Part shown: in pieces, positions 1 through 5,740 of the stretch
How positions within the stretch are numbered: the stretch's first letter is position 1
How the letters are laid out: every line of letters starts with the position of its first letter
Source: Planctomycetaceae bacterium
GTDB taxonomy: Bacteria; Planctomycetota; Planctomycetia; Pirellulales; Thermoguttaceae
NCBI GenBank assembly: GCA_031283515.1
Contig: JAITBS010000092.1
Span: 1 to 10,006 of the forward strand
Reading direction: 5' to 3'
DNA: 10,006 nt
Notes under the pieces: model-generated
Told to the model about the DNA's origin: nothing
Database searches by the model: none
The model's input: only the letters and a program-made list of their open reading frames with translations
Position numbers and translations under genes: made by a program

Positions 1-449
1 ACAACTCGTCCATTCTCACTGATTTCGAGACCGCCTTTCGCAACTCCGTCAAAATGATAACCCAATTCATTGAACCGTTCCGCAACACCCGGCGCAACCA
101 AATGTTCGGCAAGTTCACCAAAACGATTGCCTAATTCACCAATCGAACGGCTGACTTTTTCAATTTGTTCGTCGAGTCGTTTTGCCGCTTCTTGACGTTC
201 CTTCGTATTTTTGTCGATAGTATCATTTATTTCTTTTATTTTTTTATAAAATTCATCCTTTTCTTTACGGCTTCTTTCCGCATTCTCTTCTATAATCTTA
301 GCGATTTTTCTATCAGTTTCCTGAAATTTTTTATCGGTTTCCTGAAATTTTCTATCAGTTTCCTTAAATTTTTTATCGGTTTCCTGAAACATTGCCCAGA
401 CTTGTTCAAATGTCAGTCCGGTCGAAAAATTTGTAGGTGTTGTGGACAT
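1..449 (-). CDS. Coiled-coil protein, 5' part only; probable PD-(D/E)XK-type nuclease-family protein
   Basis: Reading the minus strand from ATG at 449-447 gives an uninterrupted frame of about 149 codons that leaves the window at base 1, so the C-terminus is missing. The protein starts MSTTPTNFSTGLTFEQVWAMF, then has four near-identical heptads (FQETDKK, FKETDRK, FQETDKK, FQETDRK; about residues 21-48), then a charged helical stretch to about residue 105, clearly a coiled coil. The visible end reads GELAEHLVAPGVAERFNELG followed by YHFDGVAKG. This resembles the linker that, in DUF3782-like proteins common in cyanobacteria and planctomycetes, precedes a restriction-endonuclease-like domain; that is recalled family knowledge, and the catalytic residues lie outside the window. 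The start is supported by AAGGA (complement of 458-462) eight bases upstream. The product is probably cytoplasmic. The gene is divergent from the kinase gene at 1332. Confidence 0.82.
   Translation of the reverse strand, partial: MSTTPTNFSTGLTFEQVWAMFQETDKKFKETDRKFQETDKKFQETDRKIAKIIEENAERSRKEKDEFYKKIKEINDTIDKNTKERQEAAKRLDEQIEKVSRSIGELGNRFGELAEHLVAPGVAERFNELGYHFDGVAKGGLEISENGRV
310..390 (-). repeat. Four tandem 21-bp coding repeats (heptads)
   Basis: Units begin at 310, 331, 352 and 373 (the last is 18 bp before divergence). On the plus strand they alternate between CTATCAGTTTCCTGAAATTT and TTATCGGTTTCCTGAAATTT types, so the real period may be 42 bp. Each unit encodes one seven-residue heptad of the F-x-E-T-D-x-K form in the coiled-coil gene, and unit gain or loss keeps the frame. 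Confidence 0.85.
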
Positions 450-843
450 CGTAATTTTCCTTAAATAAAATTATTTGTTCTTTCTTAAAAGTACAATAAT
501 ACTGTGTTTGAGTTTAAGAGGTTTTATAAATACACTTCAGGTAGTCATTTGATTGATTTTTTACTTAAAATGTTAGTAAATGAGAAATAAATGAGATATT
601 TCAAATCTGCCTCTGTTAGGTCTCAAAATCGGAATATTCAATTATTATCGACACATTTGATTTTGTTACAAAACGTAAATATTAAGAATACCCAAAGTAT
701 CTTTCAAGTATCTTTCAATAAAATTGATGTTTTGTAACCATTTTAAGGCAATCAACTCATCGCATCATTACTTTATTAGCATCATCGGAATTAAAATCAT
801 AGCGAAAGTTATTTACGTTTTCAAGAGATTACAGTGTTCTCAG
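450..843. other. Gene-free AT-rich stretch
   Basis: This lies between two divergent genes. No frame looks like a real gene. An 11-bp unit, AAGTATCTTTC, is repeated exactly in tandem at 695-705 and 706-716. A small palindrome, TTTTGT-T-ACAAAA, is at 661-673, with a related TTTTGTAAC near 730. No convincing sigma-70 promoter was found. Confidence 0.5.
458..462 (-). promoter_or_regulatory. Shine-Dalgarno site of the coiled-coil gene
   Basis: The complement reads AAGGA (AAGGAAAA over 455-462), eight bases before the ATG at 449-447. It fixes the start of a gene whose 3' end is outside the window, and most other genes here lack such a site. Confidence 0.6.
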
Positions 844-992
844 ATATTTAGCCCGCAGATTTTCACAGATTTTTTAAAAAGTTTATTGAATTTCCCATGC
901 TTTTCGTCTATTTTTTATTTTGTTTGTTTCGTAATTCTCAAAAATAATCTCTAAAAATCTGAGAAAATCTGCGTAATCTGCGGACTAAATAT
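844..992. repeat. Inverted-repeat (MITE-like) element, copy A
   Basis: The left end reads ATATTTAGCCCGCAGATT and the right end AATCTGCGGACTAAATAT, its near-perfect reverse complement. About 110 bp of AT-rich sequence lies between them and contains no plausible gene. The reverse complement of the whole segment aligns along its length with 4693-4873: the first 23 bases, starting AATATTTAGTCCGCAGATT, are identical, and the interiors share TTTTTGA, AAACAAACAAAA, a GAC-AAAA-CAT block and AACTT followed by an A-run. This makes it a short non-autonomous element copy rather than a chance hairpin. No target-site duplication could be defined. The right terminus continues into the 29-bp tandem array. 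Confidence 0.7.
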
Positions 993-1123
993 TTTATCTG
1001 CATAATCTGCGGACTAAATATTTTATCTGCGTAATCAGCGGACTAAATATTTTATCTGCGTAATCTGCGGACTAAATATTTTATCTGCGTAATCTGCGGA
1101 CTAAATATTTATCTGTGCAATCT
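967..1123. repeat. Tandem array of five 29-bp units plus a partial sixth
   Basis: Units start at 967, 996, 1025, 1054 and 1083. The consensus is ATCTGCGTAATCTGCGGACT followed by AAATATTTT. The fifth unit lacks one T (28 bp), and a degenerate partial copy occupies about 1111-1123. Differences between units are single bases (for example ATCAGCG in unit 3). The unit is the right-hand terminus of the inverted-repeat element at 844-992, so the array looks like local amplification of an element end. Each unit has two ATCTGCG-like heptamers nine bases apart. No repeat-spacer alternation is present, so it is not a CRISPR array. Confidence 0.9.
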
Positions 1124-1331
1124 ACTGATTTTTGAACGAAATATTTGAGCGGTTCATAAAATAGACAGTTACACTTACATGTTGACCTGTACTTGAATTG
1201 ATCAGCGAGTCCGGTTAGAATAACCGCTTAAAACTTAATGAATGTCTTGTTAATAATTATAGAGATTCAATAATTATTCACTGAAACATTCCCAAAAAAT
1301 TCAACCTTATTTGATTCTTTATTGAAACAAT
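1124..1331. other. Upstream region of the PfkB-family kinase gene
   Basis: AT-rich and gene-free. A small perfect hairpin, CGGTTA-GAA-TAACCG, lies at 1212-1226 with no T-run after it, so it is not a clear terminator. No Shine-Dalgarno site precedes the ATG at 1332, and no promoter could be named with confidence. Confidence 0.4.
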
Positions 1332-2234
1332 ATGACTTTATTAGTAATTGGTTCTATTGCCTTTGACACTATCGAAACACCGATAGCCAAACGTGAAAAC
1401 ATACTTGGTGGTTCTGCACCTTATTTTACTTATGCTGCCAGTTTTTTTGGACCTGTCCAGATGGTTGGAGTTGTCGGCGAGGATTGGCCGGAAGAATACA
1501 CAGAAATGTTCCGTAAACAAGGAATTGATGTATCAGGGCTTGAAATCGTACCCGGCGGTAAAACGTTTCGTTGGAGCGGTAAATACCGCGAAAATATGAA
1601 TGATCGGGATACATTGGATACCCAACTCAATGTGTTGGGGCATTTCCAACCCAAATTGCCGGAGATATTTCGCCGTGCTCAATTTGTATTTCTGGCAAAC
1701 GGAGCTCCTTCAACCGGACTTGCGGCTTTGGAACAAATTCAAGGAGCTGATTTAGTGGTTGCGGACACAATGGATTTGTGGATTAATATTGCCCGAAATG
1801 ATCTTGATGTTTTGCTCAAACGGATTGACGGGTTGGTGTTGAATGACAGCGAGGCAAAAATGTTGACCGGCGAACTCAATACAATTTCCGCCGCCAAAAA
1901 AATCCTAAATTTAGGTCCTAAATTTGTTGTTGTCAAAAAAGGGGAGCATGGTTCTTTGTTTGTCAGTGAATACGAACTCTATCTTATTCCGGCATTTCCG
2001 ACGGAAAATGTGGTTGATCCGACAGGAGCCGGCGATTCGTTTGCCGGAGGAATGATGGGCTACATCGCTTCACAGGGAAATCTTGAGAGTGAAACAATTA
2101 AAAAGGCTTTAGTTTACGGAACATTGGTTGCCGGTTTTTGTGTGGAAGGATTTGGTCTTGACCGGTACAAAGAAATTAACCGTGAAGAAATTGACCGACG
2201 ACTTGTGTTGTTCCGCAAAATGGCTTCTTTTTGA
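1332..2234 (+). CDS. PfkB/ribokinase-family carbohydrate (or nucleoside) kinase
   Basis: The 300-residue product has the usual length and layout of the PfkB family, cytoplasmic enzymes that move a phosphate from ATP to a sugar, nucleoside or similar hydroxyl. The sequence shows a Rossmann-like start (LLVIGSIAFDTIETP), the substrate-side GGSAPYFTYAASFFG (residues 26-40), VGVVGEDWPEEY (45-56), the NDSEA motif (171-175) and the C-terminal signature DPTGAGDSFAGGMMGY (229-244), in which Asp235 is the expected catalytic base after the anion-hole glycines. All core motifs are intact. The substrate is not identifiable; ribokinase, fructokinase and adenosine-kinase-like members share these motifs. The gene stands alone, flanked on both sides by long repeat-bearing gaps. 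The first ATG of the frame gives a start that fits the family; there is no visible ribosome binding site. Confidence 0.93.
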   Translation: MTLLVIGSIAFDTIETPIAKRENILGGSAPYFTYAASFFGPVQMVGVVGEDWPEEYTEMFRKQGIDVSGLEIVPGGKTFRWSGKYRENMNDRDTLDTQLNVLGHFQPKLPEIFRRAQFVFLANGAPSTGLAALEQIQGADLVVADTMDLWINIARNDLDVLLKRIDGLVLNDSEAKMLTGELNTISAAKKILNLGPKFVVVKKGEHGSLFVSEYELYLIPAFPTENVVDPTGAGDSFAGGMMGYIASQGNLESETIKKALVYGTLVAGFCVEGFGLDRYKEINREEIDRRLVLFRKMASF

Positions 2235-2253
2235 GAGTTTGGGATGTAACAAC

Positions 2254-2287
2254 AAGTCCGCAGATTTTCGCGGATTCTCGCAGATTT
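2254..2287. repeat. Solo end of the AGTCCGCAGATT element
   Basis: AAGTCCGCAGATTTTCGCGG followed by ATTCTCGCAGATTTA matches the left end of the element at 4693-4732 (AGTCCGCAGATT, then CGCAGATTA about 20 bases later). No matching opposite end is visible downstream, so this appears to be a fragment. It lies about 20 bp after the stop of the kinase gene. Confidence 0.6.
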
Positions 2288-2290
2288 AGT

Positions 2291-2353
2291 TTCTCCAATT
2301 AGCTTTTGGAGTTCTCCAATCGGTCATTGGCGTTCTCCAATTGGCGATTGCTG
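2291..2353. repeat. Three tandem 21-bp units, TTCTCCAAT type
   Basis: Units are TTCTCCAATTAGCTTTTGGA(G) at 2291-2311, TTCTCCAATCGGTCATTGGC(G) at 2312-2332 and TTCTCCAATTGGCGATTGCT(G) at 2333-2353. The first nine bases are invariant. Units one and two each contain an imperfect CCAAT...TTGG palindrome. A minus-strand frame through them would read as LEN-type heptads, but that 62-codon frame has no other support as a gene. Confidence 0.75.
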
Positions 2354-2576
2354 CACGGCAAAAAGCAATGGGTAAATACCAAAAAATCGAGAACCGAACC
2401 CAAACGCAAATATGCCTTTTTATACTTATTACACTTGACAATTCGGTTTTCGTTTTTTGAGTCTGATTGACTTTTTTCTTGGCTCAATTAAAATAGTTCG
2501 ATATTATTTAGTGTTATATTATTCAATGTTATTTTTTGTTTATTTGTAATATATTAGTGGACTTTTTGTTTTTCGA
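2354..2576. other. AT-rich gap between repeats
   Basis: Nothing recognisable was found. A TTGACA lies near 2435 without a matching -10 box at the right spacing. The short frames crossing this stretch have no family resemblance. Confidence 0.4.
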
Positions 2577-2797
2577 TTTTCACCCCGACAGGGGTGCGAT
2601 TTTCATAACCGCAGGTCATCGACCTGCGGACTCGTACAACAACATTCCTCTGTCTGAAAGACAGAATCTTAAAAATCGAATCTGTCATTCAGATCGTTCA
2701 GTTTCGTCTTTCAGACGACGTTGAGAAGAGATGTTTACCGTAGGTCGCGCTTCGCTTGACCTACGGTTATGAAAATACCACCCCCTTGGGGTGAAGA
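2577..2797. mobile_element. Palindrome-rich element with long terminal inverted repeats (MITE- or BIME-like)
   Basis: The ends are inverted copies. The left end runs TTTTCACCCC, GACA, GGGGTG, then CGATTTTCATAACCGCAGGTC. The right end, read on the minus strand, runs TCTTCACCCC, AAG, GGGGTG, then GTATTTTCATAACCGTAGGTC. The arms are about 40 bp each and differ at only a few bases. Between and within them sit seven hairpins, including CCGCAGGTC-ATC-GACCTGCGG (2609-2629), TCTGTCT-GAA-AGACAGA (2649-2665) and ACCGTAGGTC (2737-2746) pairing with GACCTACGGT (2758-2767). The GC content is visibly higher than in the surrounding spacer. The one longer frame through it is a product of the repeat and carries no transposase motif. 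The nature of the mobilising enzyme is unknown. Confidence 0.75.
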
Positions 2798-2846
2798 ATA
2801 AAAAATAATAATTCCACTGATATATTACTAACCATCAATTACTATT

Positions 2847-3359
2847 ATGAAAAAGACTTTATTGATTTCCTTGCTGATTAGTGTTCTTTTATTGGGTTGT
2901 AACAACAAACCGGATAATGTGCCGGATATCTTTCCTTGCACAGTTTCCGTCACAAACGGGACAACACCAATTAACGATGTTTTTATTGTTCTCGCATTGG
3001 AAACGGGAGGAACGGAATACTCAATGTCCGGCACAACTAACTCTTCCGGCAGAGCAACAATGCGAACCTCACGGCTCAGTTGGCGCGGCAATGGAGTTCC
3101 CGCCGGAACCTATCGCGTTTCTCTCTCAAAAACACCCGCCGTCTCAGGAATTTCACCGGAAGAATATCAGTGCCTTTCCGCCGAAGAACAGGAAGTGTAT
3201 AATAATGAACAAGAAAAGAAACGGGAAAAAGAACCACGAGAAATACCGGAATATTTATCCGATTTCGTACGTTCCCCGTTTCAAATCACTGTTGCAAAAG
3301 GGCAAGAAAATTTTTTGGCGGTTGATGTTGCCGCATTACCTGCCAAACCAAAAAAGTAA
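2847..3359 (+). CDS. Small lipoprotein with transthyretin-like / carboxypeptidase-regulatory-like fold
   Basis: The 170-residue product begins with a lipoprotein signal (MKKTLLISLLISVLLLGC; lipobox LLGC at 15-18), so Cys18 should become the lipidated first residue and the protein should be membrane-anchored outside the cytoplasm. The mature part is beta-rich: PCTVSVTNGTTPINDVFIVL (30-49), a Gly/Ser/Thr region (GTTNSSGRATM), the VPAGTYRVSLSKTP strand (84-97), a charged helical insert (about 103-135) and SPFQITVAKGQENFLAVDV (143-161). This pattern matches small planctomycete lipoproteins often annotated as carboxypeptidase regulatory-like; their role is unknown. The gene ends 41 bp before the phosphoesterase gene, so the two may share a transcript. 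In planctomycetes such lipoproteins often accompany a DUF1559 protein, but none is seen here. No Shine-Dalgarno site is visible. Confidence 0.85.
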   Translation: MKKTLLISLLISVLLLGCNNKPDNVPDIFPCTVSVTNGTTPINDVFIVLALETGGTEYSMSGTTNSSGRATMRTSRLSWRGNGVPAGTYRVSLSKTPAVSGISPEEYQCLSAEEQEVYNNEQEKKREKEPREIPEYLSDFVRSPFQITVAKGQENFLAVDVAALPAKPKK

Positions 3360-3386
3360 CAAGAAAAATTCACCTTACTCTCTGAC

Positions 3387-3392
3387 AAGGAG
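3387..3392 (+). promoter_or_regulatory. Shine-Dalgarno site of the phosphoesterase gene
   Basis: AAGGAG lies eight bases before the ATG at 3401. It confirms this start and implies separate translation initiation after the lipoprotein gene. Confidence 0.75.
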
Positions 3393-3400
3393 AACCCATT

Positions 3401-4672
3401 ATGAAGTTGTTTAATACAAATCGTCGTCGTTTTTTAGAATTATTAACCGTTTCGGGATTGGGGATTGCAGCAGTTCCGGTGTTACAGGCAGAAACAACCG
3501 AAATGGACGAGCGTCCGCTTGTTGATTCGCCGCCGGTGTTGCAATGCCCAAGCGAAACCGGAATTACTGTTGTTTGGGCAGTCGGTAAACCCGCAACCGG
3601 TTGGGTTCAATTCGGAACCAATAAAGAAAAACTTGACCAAACAGCCCTCAACCAAAAAAACGGCTTGCTCCCCTATCATGACCGGTTTTTACAAATTCGA
3701 TTGTCCGGACTAAAACCCAATACCCAATATTTTTACCAAACCGCAACCGCTGCGTTTAAGTATGTTAATGCTTATAAATTCAAACGCGATGAACCGGAAT
3801 TGAGTAATGTTTATTCGTTCACCACTTCAGGAAACACCAAAGAAAATAGCAGTTTCTCCGTTATTAACGATACACATGAAAATCAGAAAACATTGAAAAT
3901 GTTGACAGAACGTTTGGCATTGCTCGACTCCGATTACACCGTTTGGAATGGCGATTTGGTTAATTCTGTCGAAAACGCCAATCAAATCGTCAACGCCATT
4001 CTTCATCCGGCTCAGTCGCCTTTCGCTACAGAACATCCGTTGCTGTTTGTTCCGGGAAATCACGATTATCGCGGTAATTGGGCAAGGAATTTAGAATTAG
4101 CGTTACCGCATTGGGAGTTGAACGATTTACAAGATCGGGAAACGTCACGGAATTTTGCAGTTCGCACCGGTTCGTTGGCATTGATTGGTCTTGACACCGG
4201 CGAAGATAAACCCGACCGGCATTCCGCATGGGCCGGGCTGGCAAGGTTCGAACCCTATCGAATCGCTCAACGTGATTGGTTAGAACGGACACTAAATAAA
4301 CCGGAAATCGCATCGGCTCCGTTTATCGTTGCGTTTTGTCATATTCCCATTTTCAGTTCCAATCCCAATGCCAACGGCGGCGATGTCTTAGAAGGGTTTG
4401 CATCGTTTCAACGTCAAGCCGGTAATTTGTGGGGACCAATTCTCACTAAACATGGAGTTCAGTTGGTGGTGTGCGCTCATCAGCATCGGTTCCATTTCGA
4501 TCCGGCAACAACAGAACGAACGTGGGCACAAGTTGTCGGCGGCGGGCATAACGATAAAGAACAAGTTACCGTTATTCACGGTCATACCCATTCGGGAAAA
4601 TTGGAAGTAATCGTCGATGAACTCCGTTCCGGAAATGAATTGGGACGTTGGACTTTTGAAAAAAGAACCTAA
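3401..4672 (+). CDS. Tat-exported purple-acid-phosphatase-like metallophosphoesterase
   Basis: The 423-residue protein starts with a twin-arginine signal (NRRRFLELLTVSGLGIAAVP; RRR at 8-10, likely cleavage after Ala30), so it should be exported folded. Residues about 44-142 look like the fibronectin-III-like domain that precedes the catalytic domain in purple acid phosphatases (ITVVWAVGKPATGWVQFG, LSGLKPNTQYFY). The calcineurin-like domain follows, with metal ligands expected at Asp157 and His159 (INDTHEN), Asp185 (WNGDLVN), Asn220-His221-Asp222 (PGNHDYRG), His314 (CHIP), and His360 and His362 (VVCAHQHRF). The usual GH.H is AHQH here. A second HGHTH at 393-397 is probably coincidental or lies in the C-terminal strand. 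The substrate is unknown; phosphomonoesters or diesters are typical. The gene follows the lipoprotein gene by 41 bp and is convergent with the phosphatase gene at 4885. Confidence 0.92.
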   Translation: MKLFNTNRRRFLELLTVSGLGIAAVPVLQAETTEMDERPLVDSPPVLQCPSETGITVVWAVGKPATGWVQFGTNKEKLDQTALNQKNGLLPYHDRFLQIRLSGLKPNTQYFYQTATAAFKYVNAYKFKRDEPELSNVYSFTTSGNTKENSSFSVINDTHENQKTLKMLTERLALLDSDYTVWNGDLVNSVENANQIVNAILHPAQSPFATEHPLLFVPGNHDYRGNWARNLELALPHWELNDLQDRETSRNFAVRTGSLALIGLDTGEDKPDRHSAWAGLARFEPYRIAQRDWLERTLNKPEIASAPFIVAFCHIPIFSSNPNANGGDVLEGFASFQRQAGNLWGPILTKHGVQLVVCAHQHRFHFDPATTERTWAQVVGGGHNDKEQVTVIHGHTHSGKLEVIVDELRSGNELGRWTFEKRT

Positions 4673-4692
4673 CCGTTCATATCAATAAACCC

Positions 4693-4873
4693 AATATTTA
4701 GTCCGCAGATTACGCTGATGTTTCGCAGATTAGTTTTTTGAAATAAGAAACAAAAAACATAATGAAAACAAACAAAAAGGGAACAGACCAAAAACATAAC
4801 GTTTCCATTTAAGGAACTTCTAAAAAAAACAATCTCAAACAATCTGCGAAAATCTGCGTCATCTGCGGACTAT
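4693..4873. repeat. Inverted-repeat (MITE-like) element, copy B
   Basis: The left arm starts AATATTTAGTCCGCAGATT (4693-4711) and continues to CGCAGATTAG (about 4732). The right arm runs AATCTGCGAAAATCTGCG, then TCATCTGCGGACTATT (about 4839-4874). The interior is A-rich on the plus strand and has no gene. It is homologous along its length to the reverse complement of 844-992, about 3.8 kb away. It fills almost all of the space between the two convergent stop codons (4672 and 4885), so it may also act as a bidirectional transcription terminator; that role is inference. Confidence 0.72.
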
Positions 4874-4884
4874 TTGTGAAACTT

Positions 4885-5667
4885 TTAGGGTTCATTAAGA
4901 ATTTGAAGGACATTATCGTGTAAAAAACCGTTCGTGCCGACGCCTTCTTTACCGAAGATGGTGATGTTGCCCTTCCAGTCGGTGAATCGTCCGCCGGCTT
5001 CTTCGAGAATAACCAACAACGGACCAGCATCCCAATCCGAAAGTACCGGATCAACCATGATTTCAGCACGCCCTGTTGCAACAAGAAAATAACCGTAAGC
5101 ATCACCCCATGTTCGCGATAACCGAACACTTCGCTCCAACCGTTTGTAACTGTTCTGCCGTTCCGATTTATCGAACGTTAATACTTCACTCGTTAGAAAA
5201 AGTGCTTCGTTTAATTGCCGGCAGTTGGAAACTTTTGCCGGAACCGGTTTTTCGAAACGCGGCGATTCATGCCATGCGCCAAGTCCGCGACCAGCCCAAA
5301 CTAATTCCGAAAGTGCCGGCACCGCAATAACTCCGCCAATACTAACACCATTTTGTTCAAGCCCGATAAGTGTACTGTAAATCGGCACACCATGAATAAA
5401 TGATTTTGTACCGTCAATCGGATCAAGAATCCACCGGAAACCGCTGTTGCCTTCACGGTTCGGAAATTCTTCACCAAGAACCGCATCCTCAGGAAATTGT
5501 TCCTCAATTCGTTTACGCAACAAATTTTCGGCTTCACGGTCTGCAACTGTTACCGGCGATTCATCAGATTTACGCTCCACTGTAACATGTTCAGGATCGT
5601 AAAAATATCGTAATGTCAATTCGCCGGCTTCACGGGCAATTCTCTTTGCAAATTCAAGACGGTTCAT
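4885..5667 (-). CDS. hisN: Inositol-monophosphatase-family phosphatase, HisN-like histidinol-phosphatase
   Basis: The 260-residue product has the full set of motifs of this Mg2+-dependent phosphatase family: GEEF (65-68), DPIDGTKSFIHGVP (82-95), RTWGDAYGY (185-193) and DWDAGPLLVILEEAGGRFTDW (211-231). Expected metal ligands are Glu66 or Glu67, Asp82, Asp85 and Asp211 or Asp213. The RTWGDAYGYFLVATGRAEIM region and the DPIDGTKSF form resemble the HisN type of histidinol-phosphate phosphatase (the last but one step of histidine synthesis) more than SuhB or CysQ, but no other his gene is present, so the symbol is tentative. The enzyme is cytoplasmic, without a signal sequence. It lies 73 bp after the glycosidase gene on the same strand and may share its transcript. 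The start is the ATG at 5667-5665, with no visible Shine-Dalgarno site. Confidence 0.9.
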   Translation of the reverse strand: MNRLEFAKRIAREAGELTLRYFYDPEHVTVERKSDESPVTVADREAENLLRKRIEEQFPEDAVLGEEFPNREGNSGFRWILDPIDGTKSFIHGVPIYSTLIGLEQNGVSIGGVIAVPALSELVWAGRGLGAWHESPRFEKPVPAKVSNCRQLNEALFLTSEVLTFDKSERQNSYKRLERSVRLSRTWGDAYGYFLVATGRAEIMVDPVLSDWDAGPLLVILEEAGGRFTDWKGNITIFGKEGVGTNGFLHDNVLQILNEP

Positions 5668-5740
5668 AAATAAAATTGTAATATTTCAGTGATTTTGAGT
5701 AAGTCACAATAATACGAATACACGCGATAATTTTCCGCAA

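Noticed and set aside
165..464. A plus-strand 99-codon frame rich in Phe, Leu and Ile that looks like a membrane protein
   Set aside because: It is the antisense shadow of the coiled-coil gene. The minus-strand frame has a Shine-Dalgarno site, sensible composition and a recognisable linker, while the Phe-rich reading comes from complementing Lys/Glu codons.
967..1123. CRISPR array
   Set aside because: The 29-bp units are directly adjacent with no unique spacers, no cas genes are near, and the unit is explained as an end of the neighbouring element.
967..1123. Replication origin iterons
   Set aside because: Repeated heptamers suggest iterons, but no replication-protein gene, DnaA box cluster or partition gene is present, and the same motif is dispersed in other gaps as element ends.
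1212..1226. Rho-independent terminator at the CGGTTA-GAA-TAACCG hairpin
   Set aside because: The stem is only six pairs, no T-run follows on either strand, and no gene ends just before it.
2299..2487. Minus-strand 62-codon frame with LEN-type heptads
   Set aside because: The heptads are a by-product of the 21-bp tandem units; the rest of the frame has no similarity to a known family and there is no ribosome binding site.
2536..2724. Plus-strand 62-codon frame across the palindrome-rich element
   Set aside because: It is made almost wholly of hairpin sequence (HPDRGAIFITAGHRPADS and similar). Such frames recur wherever such repeats occur and carry no domain evidence.
2881..3414. 177-codon plus-strand frame overlapping the lipoprotein gene
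   Set aside because: It is longer than the lipoprotein frame but has no signal or family resemblance; the overlapped frame has a textbook lipobox and a known family pattern.
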